Source: CAWBCI01 sp963787195 (GTDB lineage: Bacteria; Bacteroidota; Bacteroidia; Bacteroidales; JAGOPY01). From it: 64,000 nt of DNA. The stretch lies in the NCBI GenBank assembly GCA_963787195.1, contig CAWBCI010000074.1, positions 39,210 through 103,209 on the forward strand, read 5' to 3'. Below the pieces are notes generated by a model. The model saw only the letters and a program-made list of their open reading frames with translations. It was not told where the DNA came from and made no database searches. The position numbers and the translations under genes are program-made. Positions 35,386 through 45,301 of the stretch are shown here, in pieces. Positions within the stretch are counted from its first letter, which is position 1, and every line of letters begins with the position of its first letter.

Positions 35386-38300
35386 TTATCGTACGACAAG
35401 TTTCAGATTGGAAGAAGACTCATTACTTCTGATATTTACAAGGTAGATACCTTCGGGAAGATTTGAGATATCGAAGGAGGCAGTCGAACCCGCATCGAGC
35501 TGCAATTTATTTTTTTCAATCAGCAGATTTCCCAGGATATCATATATACGGATACCCAGGATGCCTGAAAGCTTCTCTCCGGATTTCAGGTACAGAATGT
35601 TCCGGGCCGGATTCGGATACAGTTTAAAGGACCGGTCCCTGCCTGCAGCATCGCTGATCCCGACAGAATAATCGACCGTCACGGCAAAAGTTTCCGATAA
35701 GCCACCTTCTCCGCAGGAGTTGTCAGCAGCAACGCTGATGCCTGCCTGCCCGAGAAAAGCGGGATCCCACTGTACAGTTGCCATGTTGCCTATTCCGGTG
35801 ATAGTACCGGCTTCAGCCGGTTCCAGGTACCAGTTGTAAGTGCTGGCGCCTGTTACTTCTTCTGTGGTATAATCTGAAGTCTGAACCTGTGCCAGGTTCA
35901 CATAATCCGGTCCCTGCGGGGTAGCCGGCGCAGCCGGCACTTCACCCACTGAAAGGAGCATGTCATCAGAAAATGTGTCCCCCAGGGTTGAAATGAGGTC
36001 CATACTGAGGTTCACCTGACCGTTCGATATATCTTCGCTTCCCGGAGTGTAAAGCGGGTGCATTATGGAATTATCATTAAAAGTGCCATCGCCTGAAGTA
36101 CTCCAGCTAAGCTGCGTATATTCTGTGGCGTAAGAATTGCTTAAGGAAAATCCGGCCCCGTCACATACTGCATCATCCGGGCCTGCCCACAGGCTTGTTG
36201 CCATTGGAGGAGGAAGAATAATATTGTCCAGCCATGCACAGTCTGCTCCACTGCTTCCACTTCCGTTTTTGACATATACCCATTTAAATGTCTTCTGACC
36301 CGCACTCACAGCGAAGGATATACGTTTCCAAACCCCGTTGGTTCCCGACCATTCTCCCATCAATATATTATTGATATAAAACTTTAATTTATCATTTACT
36401 TCAGAGGATACTTTCCTGTAGAAAATAATGCTATCAGCCGTCATCACATTGTAAGTCATGGTAATATCAGAACTTTGCCCGCTACTGATAAGGCCTGAAC
36501 GTATGCTGTAATTTCCTTCATAGGGATATTCACTGATGATCTGCCAGGGCTGATTTCCACCCAAAGTCCAGTTAAATTTCGTGAAATCCCCTGTTTCAAA
36601 GTCTTCAATTTTAGGACTGATCTTTTCAGGATATATTCTTTCCTGAATGAGATCCCCTATAGTTAGCTGGTTTACAAAATTCACCAATATTCCTTCCGAA
36701 GCCTCCTCATCAACTGTTATATTAAAGGTTTTATTGAAGTCACCTAGAAATCCCATGGAACTGAAATACTGCTCAGGGTTGGCAATATCCACAAATCCTG
36801 ACTGGGCCTGCATGAGCACATTTACATTATAGGCTACTGCATGCCCCGTATTCGAATAGTTAATGGTCATTTCAGCCTGTTCTCCGGGATCCAGTATTCC
36901 ATTCCCGTTTCCGTTGTCCTGATCATTGATTGTGAGGTTATTGATGTTCAGGACCGGTGCATTGGTATTCATCACGAACATACTTTCCCAGCTTGCATCC
37001 CCGTTGGAAGAATTCAGGTTAAAATTAACTTTATGCTGATCGGGAATATCCACCGACACTACAATTGTAAAGGCGTCTTCAATTGATATGCTTTGGCCGG
37101 CTGGGATAAGCGGATAAACTTCATGATTGTCGATAATGCTTATATAAGGGTCGCTTGTAAGAAGTGTAACGCTCACGTCAGTAGCATCTTCAATGCCCAC
37201 ATTCTTCATATACATATTTAATTTGACCTCTTCATTATAATCGGCCAGTCCGTTATTATTTCCCATTTCATCATTGAGGGTATAAGAATCCATTACAATA
37301 AAAGGGCCATCGGCAGGAATCACGTCAATTCCCGCAATGTAGGGAAGGCTGTTGAAGGCTGTTACAGTGAGTTCAACTGTGCCGGGGGCTGTAAGTGGAG
37401 CGAAACTAATCGTAGCCATACCTCCTGAAACCACAGCCGTTCCAAGTTGCACTCCATCCAGGCTCAGGGTTGCCCGGGCTCCTTCAGTGGGGCATGTAAT
37501 TACAAGTTGCTCGGCCCCGATGAAAAGAACTGGATCATGGATAACACTAAGGGTTTCGGGGAAAGCAGTCCGGACCATCACGCTGGGGTCACCGAAAACT
37601 GTCCAGGTGTCGGTCATTTCAACGCCTGCTGAACCGAATTCATCATTCATCAGCATACATCCGTTCATTGAAAGCGCTGCGAATGTTCTTTTAATATTAT
37701 CGGGATAGGTCTCCACCAAAATATCATCCATTTCATCCTGGCCAGCCATGGGAGGGTCCCACGACTGATTGATGGTGGCTCCCAGGAAAGCAATAGCACC
37801 GGTGGGTATGCCGTTATGCGTAGCCCTCATCCAGGCTTCTGCAAAACAAGTTCCATTTACGAAGTTTCCGTTTACACAAGCAACGGAAAAAACAAAGGGA
37901 AGTAAGTTATCATTTACCAGGTTATTCACGTCATTACTTGAAAATCCGGAAGTTCCCCAGGAATTATCACTCCCGTGACCGCAGTAATTAATGATGGAAG
38001 TACCGTCATTGATTGCTTGTGCTACCTGGGAAGGGGAAGGATTGCCGCCGGCATCGTTACCGCCCTGGCTGCCGTCAAAAAGTTCATTACAATAGGTATA
38101 TGTATAAGACAGTAAATCCAATCCGATATTACGGATATGCTGGTAATCATATTCCCCGTCATCTCCCGGTCCCTGATCTGAGCCTATGCCTGTTCCTAAA
38201 GTATACCAGTCATGATCTATTGGCGGATTTTGCTCATACATTAAAGTCTTTTGCACCTGGGTAGCAACCTGGTCGACATTTTCAGCAGAAAAACGACCGA

Positions 38301-39300
38301 TTAGTAAATCCGGATAATGATCATTCCCCACTATATAACTATAATTGTTATCGGAATCTCCAGCGGAAGTGGAAGAAGAAGGAACCTGGGGAGCATCTCC
38401 AACCAAAAGGACAAAGGTCAGTCCCTTGGTATTGTAATAATTTGCGATATAGTTTTTTATTGCAGTAGAATTACCTATGCTGGCTACATCCACAACTTCA
38501 ACAGGATAGCCCATCTGCCTTTTCCAATCGACGAAAGGCTGGATGGCATCCGAAAAGTCCCCGTAAGTAATGATGAGCATTTTTCCGAATTCGTCCAGTG
38601 CATCATACCTGCTGCTGGTGGCATTCAGGAAATGTCGCTGATAGATCCGGCTGAATTGTGCATTGATCTGATCCGGCGCCTTTCTTCTTTCAATAGGATT
38701 GATCACCACTCCATTGTTTTTTTTGAGTTTCACCGTAACATCATAATAAACTCTCAGTGTCCGGGTAAGCGGATTATAACGAAATGGGTACAGTATTACA
38801 GTCTCACCACGATAATCCCTGACAATATATGGATCACGCGCATCTGTCAGCGACTCAGGGAAGAATTTATCAATTTTATATTCAGGTCCGAATTCATAAG
38901 GAATAGTCGAAGGATCAGTATTCCTGTATAGATTTCCTTTTGAAGGAGCGATCAGAATATTTTCAAAATCCTTGTATGAAGAACTGATCACTTCGATACC
39001 CATGGATGCCTGGTCGGGTATGATGAGCGAGGCCGTGAGTTTAGGCAGGTCAGGAGCTCCTTTTTTCATCAGTGGCGTAGCATTTTCCAGGCTGATCACC
39101 AAAGCTTTTCCTAAATTCGTATTTACCTCGGTAGTAGAGAAACCATCCAGAGTAAAACGGATTACTGAATTTTCAATATCAGAGGAAATGAGGATTTTTT
39201 TGGCCGGAGTGGCTTCCCTGGAGCTGATGGAGGTCCAGCTGCTGCAAATCGCAAGCAGATAAGTGAGCACAAACAATGCTGTAAGAGTAATTCTTCTCAT
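35386..39300 (-). CDS. Gingipain-like cysteine protease (C25) with T9SS sorting domain, paralogue 2
   Basis: 1304 residues from the ATG at 39298-39300, chosen because MRRITLTALFVLTYLLAICSS is a proper signal peptide; the longer frame adds 19 charged residues. The catalytic His442 is in CGHGSDNSW and Cys475 in SVACVNGNF, the latter almost the same as the gingipain active-site segment. Module order matches paralogue 1: Ig-like, two CARDB-like repeats (MGNNNGLADYNEE, NGNGNGILDPGE), lectin-like EDFETGDF domain, two PKD-like domains, and a sorting domain starting KLYPNPARNIL. A TAAATTTG box at 39360-39367 (minus strand) is a good promoter candidate, so this gene is likely transcribed on its own. 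Confidence 0.88.
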   Translation of the reverse strand: MRRITLTALFVLTYLLAICSSWTSISSREATPAKKILISSDIENSVIRFTLDGFSTTEVNTNLGKALVISLENATPLMKKGAPDLPKLTASLIIPDQASMGIEVISSSYKDFENILIAPSKGNLYRNTDPSTIPYEFGPEYKIDKFFPESLTDARDPYIVRDYRGETVILYPFRYNPLTRTLRVYYDVTVKLKKNNGVVINPIERRKAPDQINAQFSRIYQRHFLNATSSRYDALDEFGKMLIITYGDFSDAIQPFVDWKRQMGYPVEVVDVASIGNSTAIKNYIANYYNTKGLTFVLLVGDAPQVPSSSTSAGDSDNNYSYIVGNDHYPDLLIGRFSAENVDQVATQVQKTLMYEQNPPIDHDWYTLGTGIGSDQGPGDDGEYDYQHIRNIGLDLLSYTYTYCNELFDGSQGGNDAGGNPSPSQVAQAINDGTSIINYCGHGSDNSWGTSGFSSNDVNNLVNDNLLPFVFSVACVNGNFVNGTCFAEAWMRATHNGIPTGAIAFLGATINQSWDPPMAGQDEMDDILVETYPDNIKRTFAALSMNGCMLMNDEFGSAGVEMTDTWTVFGDPSVMVRTAFPETLSVIHDPVLFIGAEQLVITCPTEGARATLSLDGVQLGTAVVSGGMATISFAPLTAPGTVELTVTAFNSLPYIAGIDVIPADGPFIVMDSYTLNDEMGNNNGLADYNEEVKLNMYMKNVGIEDATDVSVTLLTSDPYISIIDNHEVYPLIPAGQSISIEDAFTIVVSVDIPDQHKVNFNLNSSNGDASWESMFVMNTNAPVLNINNLTINDQDNGNGNGILDPGEQAEMTINYSNTGHAVAYNVNVLMQAQSGFVDIANPEQYFSSMGFLGDFNKTFNITVDEEASEGILVNFVNQLTIGDLIQERIYPEKISPKIEDFETGDFTKFNWTLGGNQPWQIISEYPYEGNYSIRSGLISSGQSSDITMTYNVMTADSIIFYRKVSSEVNDKLKFYINNILMGEWSGTNGVWKRISFAVSAGQKTFKWVYVKNGSGSSGADCAWLDNIILPPPMATSLWAGPDDAVCDGAGFSLSNSYATEYTQLSWSTSGDGTFNDNSIMHPLYTPGSEDISNGQVNLSMDLISTLGDTFSDDMLLSVGEVPAAPATPQGPDYVNLAQVQTSDYTTEEVTGASTYNWYLEPAEAGTITGIGNMATVQWDPAFLGQAGISVAADNSCGEGGLSETFAVTVDYSVGISDAAGRDRSFKLYPNPARNILYLKSGEKLSGILGIRIYDILGNLLIEKNKLQLDAGSTASFDISNLPEGIYLVNIRSNESSSNLKLVVR

Positions 39301-39359
39301 ATTCAATTTGGTTTTATTAGTCCGCAATTTTTCGATTAATGCCGGAGATGCTTTCACTA

Positions 39360-39367
39360 CAAATTTA
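39360..39367 (-). promoter_or_regulatory. Candidate -7 box (TAAATTTG) for C25 paralogue 2
   Basis: Read on the minus strand, this is TAAATTTG (TAnnTTTG consensus), about 60 bp before the chosen ATG. It lies between the gene start and the upstream gene's terminator. Confidence 0.45.
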
Positions 39368-39415
39368 ACTAAAATTTTTTAAGTGATTAAGTTCAACTAA
39401 TTTAGAATCAATAAA

Positions 39416-39444
39416 AAGGCCCCATCAACTTTCGACAGGGCCTT
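39416..39444 (-). terminator. Intrinsic terminator of C25 paralogue 3
   Basis: The stem AAGGCCC / GGGCCTT has a 15-nt loop and is followed on the minus strand by TTTTTAT. It lies 26 bp after the stop of the gene at 39470. Confidence 0.75.
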
Positions 39445-39469
39445 AGGGTTTTGTACAATGGGTTTGGAA

Positions 39470-42400
39470 TTATTTCTTTATAATTTTTTTGTTGATGGAA
39501 TTCTGTCCGTTATCCACCACCAGGAAATAAATACCTTTCGGCATAGCTCCCAGGTCAAGTTGATACTTATAGGTACCATTCACCCTGAAGTTTCTTTCAA
39601 TAATGGTTTCTCCAAGCAAGTTAATTACTTTCAGATTTAGCTTGTTCTGGTTTTTATTCTGAAGGGTCAGATTGAAGATACCGGTAGATGGGTTCGGGAA
39701 AATAATGATTCCGATATTTTCACCTGATATTTCAGAAACGGATACCGAATTATCAACTGTGACTTCAAATTCAGGGGAATAGGCACCCGTTCCGCAATCG
39801 TCGATGCCTGCAATCGAAATATAAGCCGTACCGAGATAATCGGGGTTCCAGGTGACATTTGCATTAAGGTTATTTCCTTCGATAGTGCCGGCTTCAGCAG
39901 GAGTGAGAATCCAGGAATATTCAGTGATTCCGCTTAAAGGTTCGGCAATGTATTCGGAAGAAGTCACTGTCAGCAAGTCAATATAATCAGGGCCACTGGG
40001 ACTTAAAGGTGCTTCAGGCCCTGAGCTGAAAGTCAGGCTCATCTCATCGGAAGCATTATCACCGCCTGAATTTGAGAGATCCAAGGATAAGGTGACGCCT
40101 CCATTGGCTAAATCTTCATCACTTGGGGTATAAACCGGGTGCATGATAGTGTTATTGTCGAATGTTCCTGTTCCGGATGTTGTCCATGCAAGCTGGTCGT
40201 AATAAGTTCCATAGGAATCGGAAATGTTGAATGTCTCACCTGAACAGATACTTTTATCCGGTCCTGCCCAAAGGGTCAGCGCCATCGGGGTCGGGAAAGT
40301 GATATTGTCAATCCAGGCGCAGTCGGCACCTGAACTGCCCGATCCATTCTTGGTATAAACCCAGCGGAAGGTCCTTGTACCGGCTGTGACAGGAAAACTC
40401 ACCCGGGTCCATCCGGTAGAAGTGCCCGACCATTCCTGCATCATAGTAGTTCCGATATAAAACTGCAATTTGTCATTAGGTTCACTTGAAACTTTCTTAA
40501 AGAAAGTGATAGAATCATTGGTCATTACCTGGTAAGTGATTTTTAGCTCAGAATTCTGGCTCGCGGTGATAGTGCCTGATTTTGCAGAATAGAATCCCTG
40601 ATAGGGGAAATCATTGATGATCTGCCAGGATTGGCTTCCTGAAAAATCCCAGGAATACTTATCAAAGTCACCGGTCTCGAAATCTTCGAACATTGCACTG
40701 ATTTTCTCAGGGAAGATACGATCGCCATAATAGTTGCCCATCGTCACCTCGTTCACGAAATTAACCAGTATGCCTTCAGGAGTATTTTCGTCCACAGTCA
40801 CATCGTAAGTTTTATTGAAAAGTCCCATAAAACCAATGGAACTGAAAGACTGGCTGGGGTTAAGTACTTCCACATAGCCGGATTGTCCCTCCATGAATAC
40901 ATTTACATTATAGGCAGTCGCGTGTCCCGTATTTGAGTAATTAACAGTCATGCCGGCGCTTTCCCCCGGGTCAAGTCTTCCATTCCCGTTCCCACTTTCC
41001 TGGTCATCAATACTGAGGGAATTGATCTGTAATACAGGTGCATTCACTTTAACAACAAACAAACTGTTCCATGTGTTTGTTCCATCGGTAGCTATTACAT
41101 TAAAATATACCGGATGCTGGTCGGGAATATTTTCCGGGATATAAAAACTGAATCCGTCAGGGATGCTCACATTTTGGCCGGAGGGAATCATGCCAAAGTT
41201 TTCATTATCATCCATCATCATAACGAAAGGATCCCCGGTTGAGATGGTGACATTAACATTTTCCCCATCAGATAAACCGACATTTTTGATCTGCAGGTTC
41301 AGAAGTATGGTCTCATTATAATCAATCAGACCGTTTCCGTTGCCGCCTTCATCATTCACGGTATAGGTATCATATATGCAATAGGGGCCATCGGCCGGGA
41401 TAACCTGGAAATCCTCCTCATGACGGAAGTAATTTTGTTTGGTAATTGTAAGATGAACCATGGTTCCCACGGCCTGCGGTACAATATTAATAACCTGTGG
41501 AGAACCTGTCCCTGTTGCCAGTCCAATAATATTATCGCCGACACTCAGACAAATGACAGAGTTTTCATCAGCCGTAATCGTAAATTCATCCAATCCGGCC
41601 AGGATAATTCCGTCATCTATAACAGTTAGGTTTTGAGGTACTTCAGAATAAAGACAGAGAAATGCATCCCCATGATGATGAAAGAGATTGTAAGTAACCA
41701 CCTTTTCACTAGTATTGTATGGCCAGCTTGATTGAGCAAGGAAATATTTTCCTGCTGCATTTCCAAATGCGGGCAATTCGCCTCTTTCAGCCGGGTTTGA
41801 TCCGTATTGTGGCATAAAATCAGGCCACATATTATCATACATACCCCACACATAAGTGTCATTCACAAATGAATAACTGGTTTCAGACGCGGCGATGAGA
41901 CCAAGGGCACCGCTATTCTGTCCATTATAAGTATAACGATGGAATTTTTCAGCAAAACATTCTGATGTCCAGTTGTATTTACCGGTCAGACAGTTCACCG
42001 AGAACACAAAGGTCAGATCTGTATTGGTAAGTCCGTTAATATTGGTATTGGTGTAAGAAGGTTCTCCCCATCCGGTTTCCATCCCGTGGTCCCTGTGCTG
42101 GAGCATGAAGGACCCATTGTTGATGGCTGCATTGATCTGTGTGGCAGTTCCACCTGACCATCCGCCAAGTTCCTGAGGAGTTGCGGGTATATAATTCAGT
42201 CCGTTCGGCCCAAAAACTCCGATTACAGTGGAAGTGTTTTGTGCAGTCGACCATGGGTCTATACTGGGATTTCCACTGTTAACCTCATTAATACGCACAG
42301 GGTCTTTTCCTTTTACAGACCTGAAATACCCACCAACTACTTCAGAGCAAATCTGGAACCAGCGGTCAGTCTGCCATCCGAGTGCAGTGATGGGGTAATT

Positions 42401-43561
42401 ATAAAAATCAGGATTTGTAGGAGGGTTGCTTTCATATTCCATGAATTTGGAAACCATGACCTCGAGCTGGGCAGCGTTATTGGCTGTCATACGTGCCATA
42501 ACAATATCCGGCAGGTTATCTCCGTCAATATCCCCGTAAATATTATCGGAAACACAATAATTATTCCAGATGGGGGCTGTAATATTCGTGGAAGTATTGG
42601 AGCCGTAATCGGCCATGATCATGATAGCTGATGGTACCGGATCCCAGGTTGCATACAGGTTATTGATATAATTTTCGATAGTGGAAGTATTATTTCCGCC
42701 AATTTCTGAAGTTGTTACTATATCGGTTGTGATCCCTTGCTGAATGCGGAAAGTACGGATTTCCTCTGCATATTGCATGAATTCAGGCCCGTCAGGGACG
42801 ATGATCAGGTATTCACATCCGTTGGATGCCCTTGAATTTAATGCCCTTTTTGAATAATCAACTTTCGGAAGGGATGCAGGATTTAAAAGGGCATCTTCCA
42901 GGATAGGGTCCCAGAATCTGCTGCGGAGACGTTCTTCACCAAATTGCCCGTTTCCGCCCTGGAACTGCACTTCAACCTGAATATCCCGATATACTACCAG
43001 TTCTTTGGTCACTGGATTATATTGAAAGGGGGTGATACCCAGCATAACTACATCCACTCCGCGTATTTTTGAAGGAGCTGATAATTTCACAGGTTCTGCA
43101 GGATAGTAGGCATTCCGGGTGTAAATCGCCGGATTTTCTTTTAACACGGGAGGATCCGGTTCATCGTCTTTCGGGATCCTGGGCGCCGGAGCTATTTCCA
43201 CATTCTGATATCTCTCCGTTCTCATCGAAACGATATTCAAAATAGCTTTTGCTCCTTCGGGAATTGCAATATAACGGCCTCCACCGGGAAGATTTGGCGC
43301 CCCTTCGTCATTGGGCAACCAGAATCCCGGAAGTTCGACAGTATTCATTCCCTTCCCCTCAACCTGAACAGGGGCAAGGCTAAATTCTTTAACCGAATAA
43401 TTGACAGTCACACCCGAACGGTTCTGGGCCTGCAGATTAAAGCCTGCTTTGTAAAGATTGTCGCTGTAACTAATCTTTTGAGCCTGAGAGTTCTGGCAGA
43501 CAAATCCGATGAATACCATCATCGAAAAAGTAATCCTGAAAAATTTGTAAAAGTACTTCAT
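39470..43561 (-). CDS. Gingipain-like cysteine protease (C25) with T9SS sorting domain, paralogue 3
   Basis: 1363 residues with signal peptide MKYFYKFFRITFSMMVFIGFVCQNSQA. The propeptide-like region spans about 30-230. In the C25 domain, His492 is in HRDHGMETGW and Cys524 in SVNCLTGKY. It is very similar over the first 720 residues to paralogue 4 (shared blocks GEERLRSR, ALGWQTDRWFQICSEVVGGYF, SNPAERGELPAFGNAAGKYF). The C-terminal half (two CARDB-like repeats, EDFETGDF lectin-like domain, PKD-like domains, sorting domain IIIFPNPSTGIF) instead follows paralogues 1 and 2. TATTTTTG at 43610-43617 (minus strand) is a candidate promoter. Confidence 0.88.
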   Translation of the reverse strand: MKYFYKFFRITFSMMVFIGFVCQNSQAQKISYSDNLYKAGFNLQAQNRSGVTVNYSVKEFSLAPVQVEGKGMNTVELPGFWLPNDEGAPNLPGGGRYIAIPEGAKAILNIVSMRTERYQNVEIAPAPRIPKDDEPDPPVLKENPAIYTRNAYYPAEPVKLSAPSKIRGVDVVMLGITPFQYNPVTKELVVYRDIQVEVQFQGGNGQFGEERLRSRFWDPILEDALLNPASLPKVDYSKRALNSRASNGCEYLIIVPDGPEFMQYAEEIRTFRIQQGITTDIVTTSEIGGNNTSTIENYINNLYATWDPVPSAIMIMADYGSNTSTNITAPIWNNYCVSDNIYGDIDGDNLPDIVMARMTANNAAQLEVMVSKFMEYESNPPTNPDFYNYPITALGWQTDRWFQICSEVVGGYFRSVKGKDPVRINEVNSGNPSIDPWSTAQNTSTVIGVFGPNGLNYIPATPQELGGWSGGTATQINAAINNGSFMLQHRDHGMETGWGEPSYTNTNINGLTNTDLTFVFSVNCLTGKYNWTSECFAEKFHRYTYNGQNSGALGLIAASETSYSFVNDTYVWGMYDNMWPDFMPQYGSNPAERGELPAFGNAAGKYFLAQSSWPYNTSEKVVTYNLFHHHGDAFLCLYSEVPQNLTVIDDGIILAGLDEFTITADENSVICLSVGDNIIGLATGTGSPQVINIVPQAVGTMVHLTITKQNYFRHEEDFQVIPADGPYCIYDTYTVNDEGGNGNGLIDYNETILLNLQIKNVGLSDGENVNVTISTGDPFVMMMDDNENFGMIPSGQNVSIPDGFSFYIPENIPDQHPVYFNVIATDGTNTWNSLFVVKVNAPVLQINSLSIDDQESGNGNGRLDPGESAGMTVNYSNTGHATAYNVNVFMEGQSGYVEVLNPSQSFSSIGFMGLFNKTYDVTVDENTPEGILVNFVNEVTMGNYYGDRIFPEKISAMFEDFETGDFDKYSWDFSGSQSWQIINDFPYQGFYSAKSGTITASQNSELKITYQVMTNDSITFFKKVSSEPNDKLQFYIGTTMMQEWSGTSTGWTRVSFPVTAGTRTFRWVYTKNGSGSSGADCAWIDNITFPTPMALTLWAGPDKSICSGETFNISDSYGTYYDQLAWTTSGTGTFDNNTIMHPVYTPSDEDLANGGVTLSLDLSNSGGDNASDEMSLTFSSGPEAPLSPSGPDYIDLLTVTSSEYIAEPLSGITEYSWILTPAEAGTIEGNNLNANVTWNPDYLGTAYISIAGIDDCGTGAYSPEFEVTVDNSVSVSEISGENIGIIIFPNPSTGIFNLTLQNKNQNKLNLKVINLLGETIIERNFRVNGTYKYQLDLGAMPKGIYFLVVDNGQNSINKKIIKK

Positions 43562-43609
43562 TATTAACTATATTAAATTGATTATATGTGAGTTAAGCCC
43601 TTGTAAGTA

Positions 43610-43617
43610 CAAAAATA
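43610..43617 (-). promoter_or_regulatory. Candidate -7 box (TATTTTTG) for C25 paralogue 3
   Basis: The minus-strand reading TATTTTTG matches TAnnTTTG, about 49 bp before the ATG at 43561. It is separated by about 110 bp from the terminator of the upstream gene. Confidence 0.4.
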
Positions 43618-43724
43618 TGGATTAATATGATATATGTGCTAAGCAGACATTATTTATAAGGATTATTAATTAATATTAATAGTTTGATAATCACAATAAT
43701 ATATTAGAAGAATGAAATGGATGG

Positions 43725-43757
43725 AAAAAAAAGAAGCCGTCACATTGTGGCGGCTTC
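43725..43757 (-). terminator. Strong intrinsic terminator of the Omp28-like gene
   Basis: On the minus strand, a GC-rich stem (GAAGCCG / CGGCTTC, extended by CCACA/TGTG pairs) is followed by a run of eight T. It lies 24 bp after the stop of the gene at 43781. Confidence 0.88.
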
Positions 43758-43780
43758 AGTCAAAATAAGCTGTGTCAGAT

Positions 43781-45265
43781 TTACTTCTGAACGAGAATCT
43801 TTTTATAATAAGTTTTGGTCGATGTTTCCACCCTTACATAATAGATGCCGCTGGCATAGTCTGACAAATCAATACTTGAATTATAATGTTTGTCGAGGGA
43901 TACATTTTCTTTCTGGTAAACAGTTTTCCCAACAGAATTCACAATCAGGATACTTATTGATTGCTGGCTCCCGTCAAGAGAGATCCTGAAAGTGCCGTGA
44001 GATGGGTTCGGAAGTATGGCTATATTGATGCCATGGTTTTCAGGAATTCCGGTACATTCATCAACGATAACAGTCTGTTCGGCAACTCCTGTGCAACCAT
44101 TCTCATTGGTATAGCTATAGCTGAGGGTATGATTGCCGATACCGGCCTGATCAGGATAAAACATATTATCGACAACACCGGGGCCTGAATAGGTGCCACC
44201 GGCAGGGTCACCCTGGGTAAGTTCAATGGGAGGATAATTGATACACTGGTCTTCAAGTGCTCCAAAAGTCACATCGGGCAAACTATTAACCGTGATATAA
44301 TCAGTTTTGACGATGGTGCTGTCATGCACTCCGTCTGATACGGTTAATGTGACACTGTATGTTCCGGGCTCATTATAAGTAATTACAGGATTTTCTTCCC
44401 TTGAAGTATCAGGTGTGCCACCCGGGAAGAGCCATGACCATTCGCTTGCCCCACCCGTAGATTGATCTGTGAAGCTAACTGCATCTCCGGCACAGATAGT
44501 AGTATTATCAGCTGAGAAATCAGCAGCCAGGGGAGGAGGGGGAGGCATCAGGAAGGCCAGCTTAAGTTTGTATCCGTTATAGATTTCCTTAGTGCTATTA
44601 TTTTGCACAAAAGCCACCAGTTCAAGTTCAGGAATAACCCAGTTAGACTGCAGGCTGAAAGAGAGTGGGACATCTATTACATCACCTCCTGAAAAATCTA
44701 TAGTAGTTCCGTTCTGGTCGGGCACCATCAGGCGGTTTACATAATTTAATTCAGTCTGACCCTGCCATATTTGTTGTATCCCCGATTCAGTGATAACGAC
44801 ATGCAATTTGATATTATTAGCATTGATAGTGGAAACTTTCGTTACCCTGACAGTAATGTCATAATCGAGATCCGTGTGAACCCCATTCACTGAAATAGTC
44901 AAAGGCGAGGGAACATTCATCCTTGCCTGTACACGGGGCAGGTAATTTGAATACATACTCTGTGTATGGCTTCCGCCCACGTAGGGATTCAAACCATCAA
45001 AGTTTGCAGTAGGATAGCCTGTAATACCATAATATGTATTCCGGGCATTTGAATAATTATTCGCATAAGCATCCCCATTATGATTTTCAATTGCGGCTAC
45101 AGGCAAGCCGTTGGCAATCAGGTCATCAACCCCCATGGCAGCGCCCGGGCAATATTGGCACCAGGTACCTGTTCCGACTTCCACAATTACCTTATTTCTG
45201 GTAACCTGTGCAAAGATCATGGTAGCTGTAAAGAAAAGTCCTAAAAAGAGTAAAGATTTTTTCAT
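43781..45265 (-). CDS. Omp28-like secreted protein with CxxC motif, PKD domain and T9SS sorting domain
   Basis: 494 residues from the ATG at 45263-45265 (MKKSLLFLGLFFTATMIFAQ is the signal peptide); an ATG two codons earlier is equally possible. The first 250 residues match the Omp28-related outer-membrane protein family, with a thioredoxin-like GTWCQYCPGA segment (Cys36, Cys39), GITGYPTANFDG and a following Ig-like part. A PKD domain (about 250-340, ADFSADNTTICAGDAVSFTDQS) and a second Ig-like domain precede the sorting domain AILPNPSHGTFRI. The CxxC may catalyse or accept disulfide exchange at the surface; this is not proven. The gene lies 36 bp after paralogue 4, with a TATATTTG box at 45293-45300. 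Confidence 0.82.
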   Translation of the reverse strand: MKKSLLFLGLFFTATMIFAQVTRNKVIVEVGTGTWCQYCPGAAMGVDDLIANGLPVAAIENHNGDAYANNYSNARNTYYGITGYPTANFDGLNPYVGGSHTQSMYSNYLPRVQARMNVPSPLTISVNGVHTDLDYDITVRVTKVSTINANNIKLHVVITESGIQQIWQGQTELNYVNRLMVPDQNGTTIDFSGGDVIDVPLSFSLQSNWVIPELELVAFVQNNSTKEIYNGYKLKLAFLMPPPPPLAADFSADNTTICAGDAVSFTDQSTGGASEWSWLFPGGTPDTSREENPVITYNEPGTYSVTLTVSDGVHDSTIVKTDYITVNSLPDVTFGALEDQCINYPPIELTQGDPAGGTYSGPGVVDNMFYPDQAGIGNHTLSYSYTNENGCTGVAEQTVIVDECTGIPENHGINIAILPNPSHGTFRISLDGSQQSISILIVNSVGKTVYQKENVSLDKHYNSSIDLSDYASGIYYVRVETSTKTYYKKILVQK

Positions 45266-45292
45266 GGTCATAAAGATTTGTGATTAGAAAAG

Positions 45293-45300
45293 CAAATATA
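45293..45300 (-). promoter_or_regulatory. Candidate -7 box (TATATTTG) for the Omp28-like gene
   Basis: The minus-strand reading TATATTTG ends 28 bp before the ATG and lies in the 36-bp gap after paralogue 4. No terminator separates the two genes, so there may be both read-through and a local promoter. Confidence 0.45.
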
Positions 45301-45301
45301 A

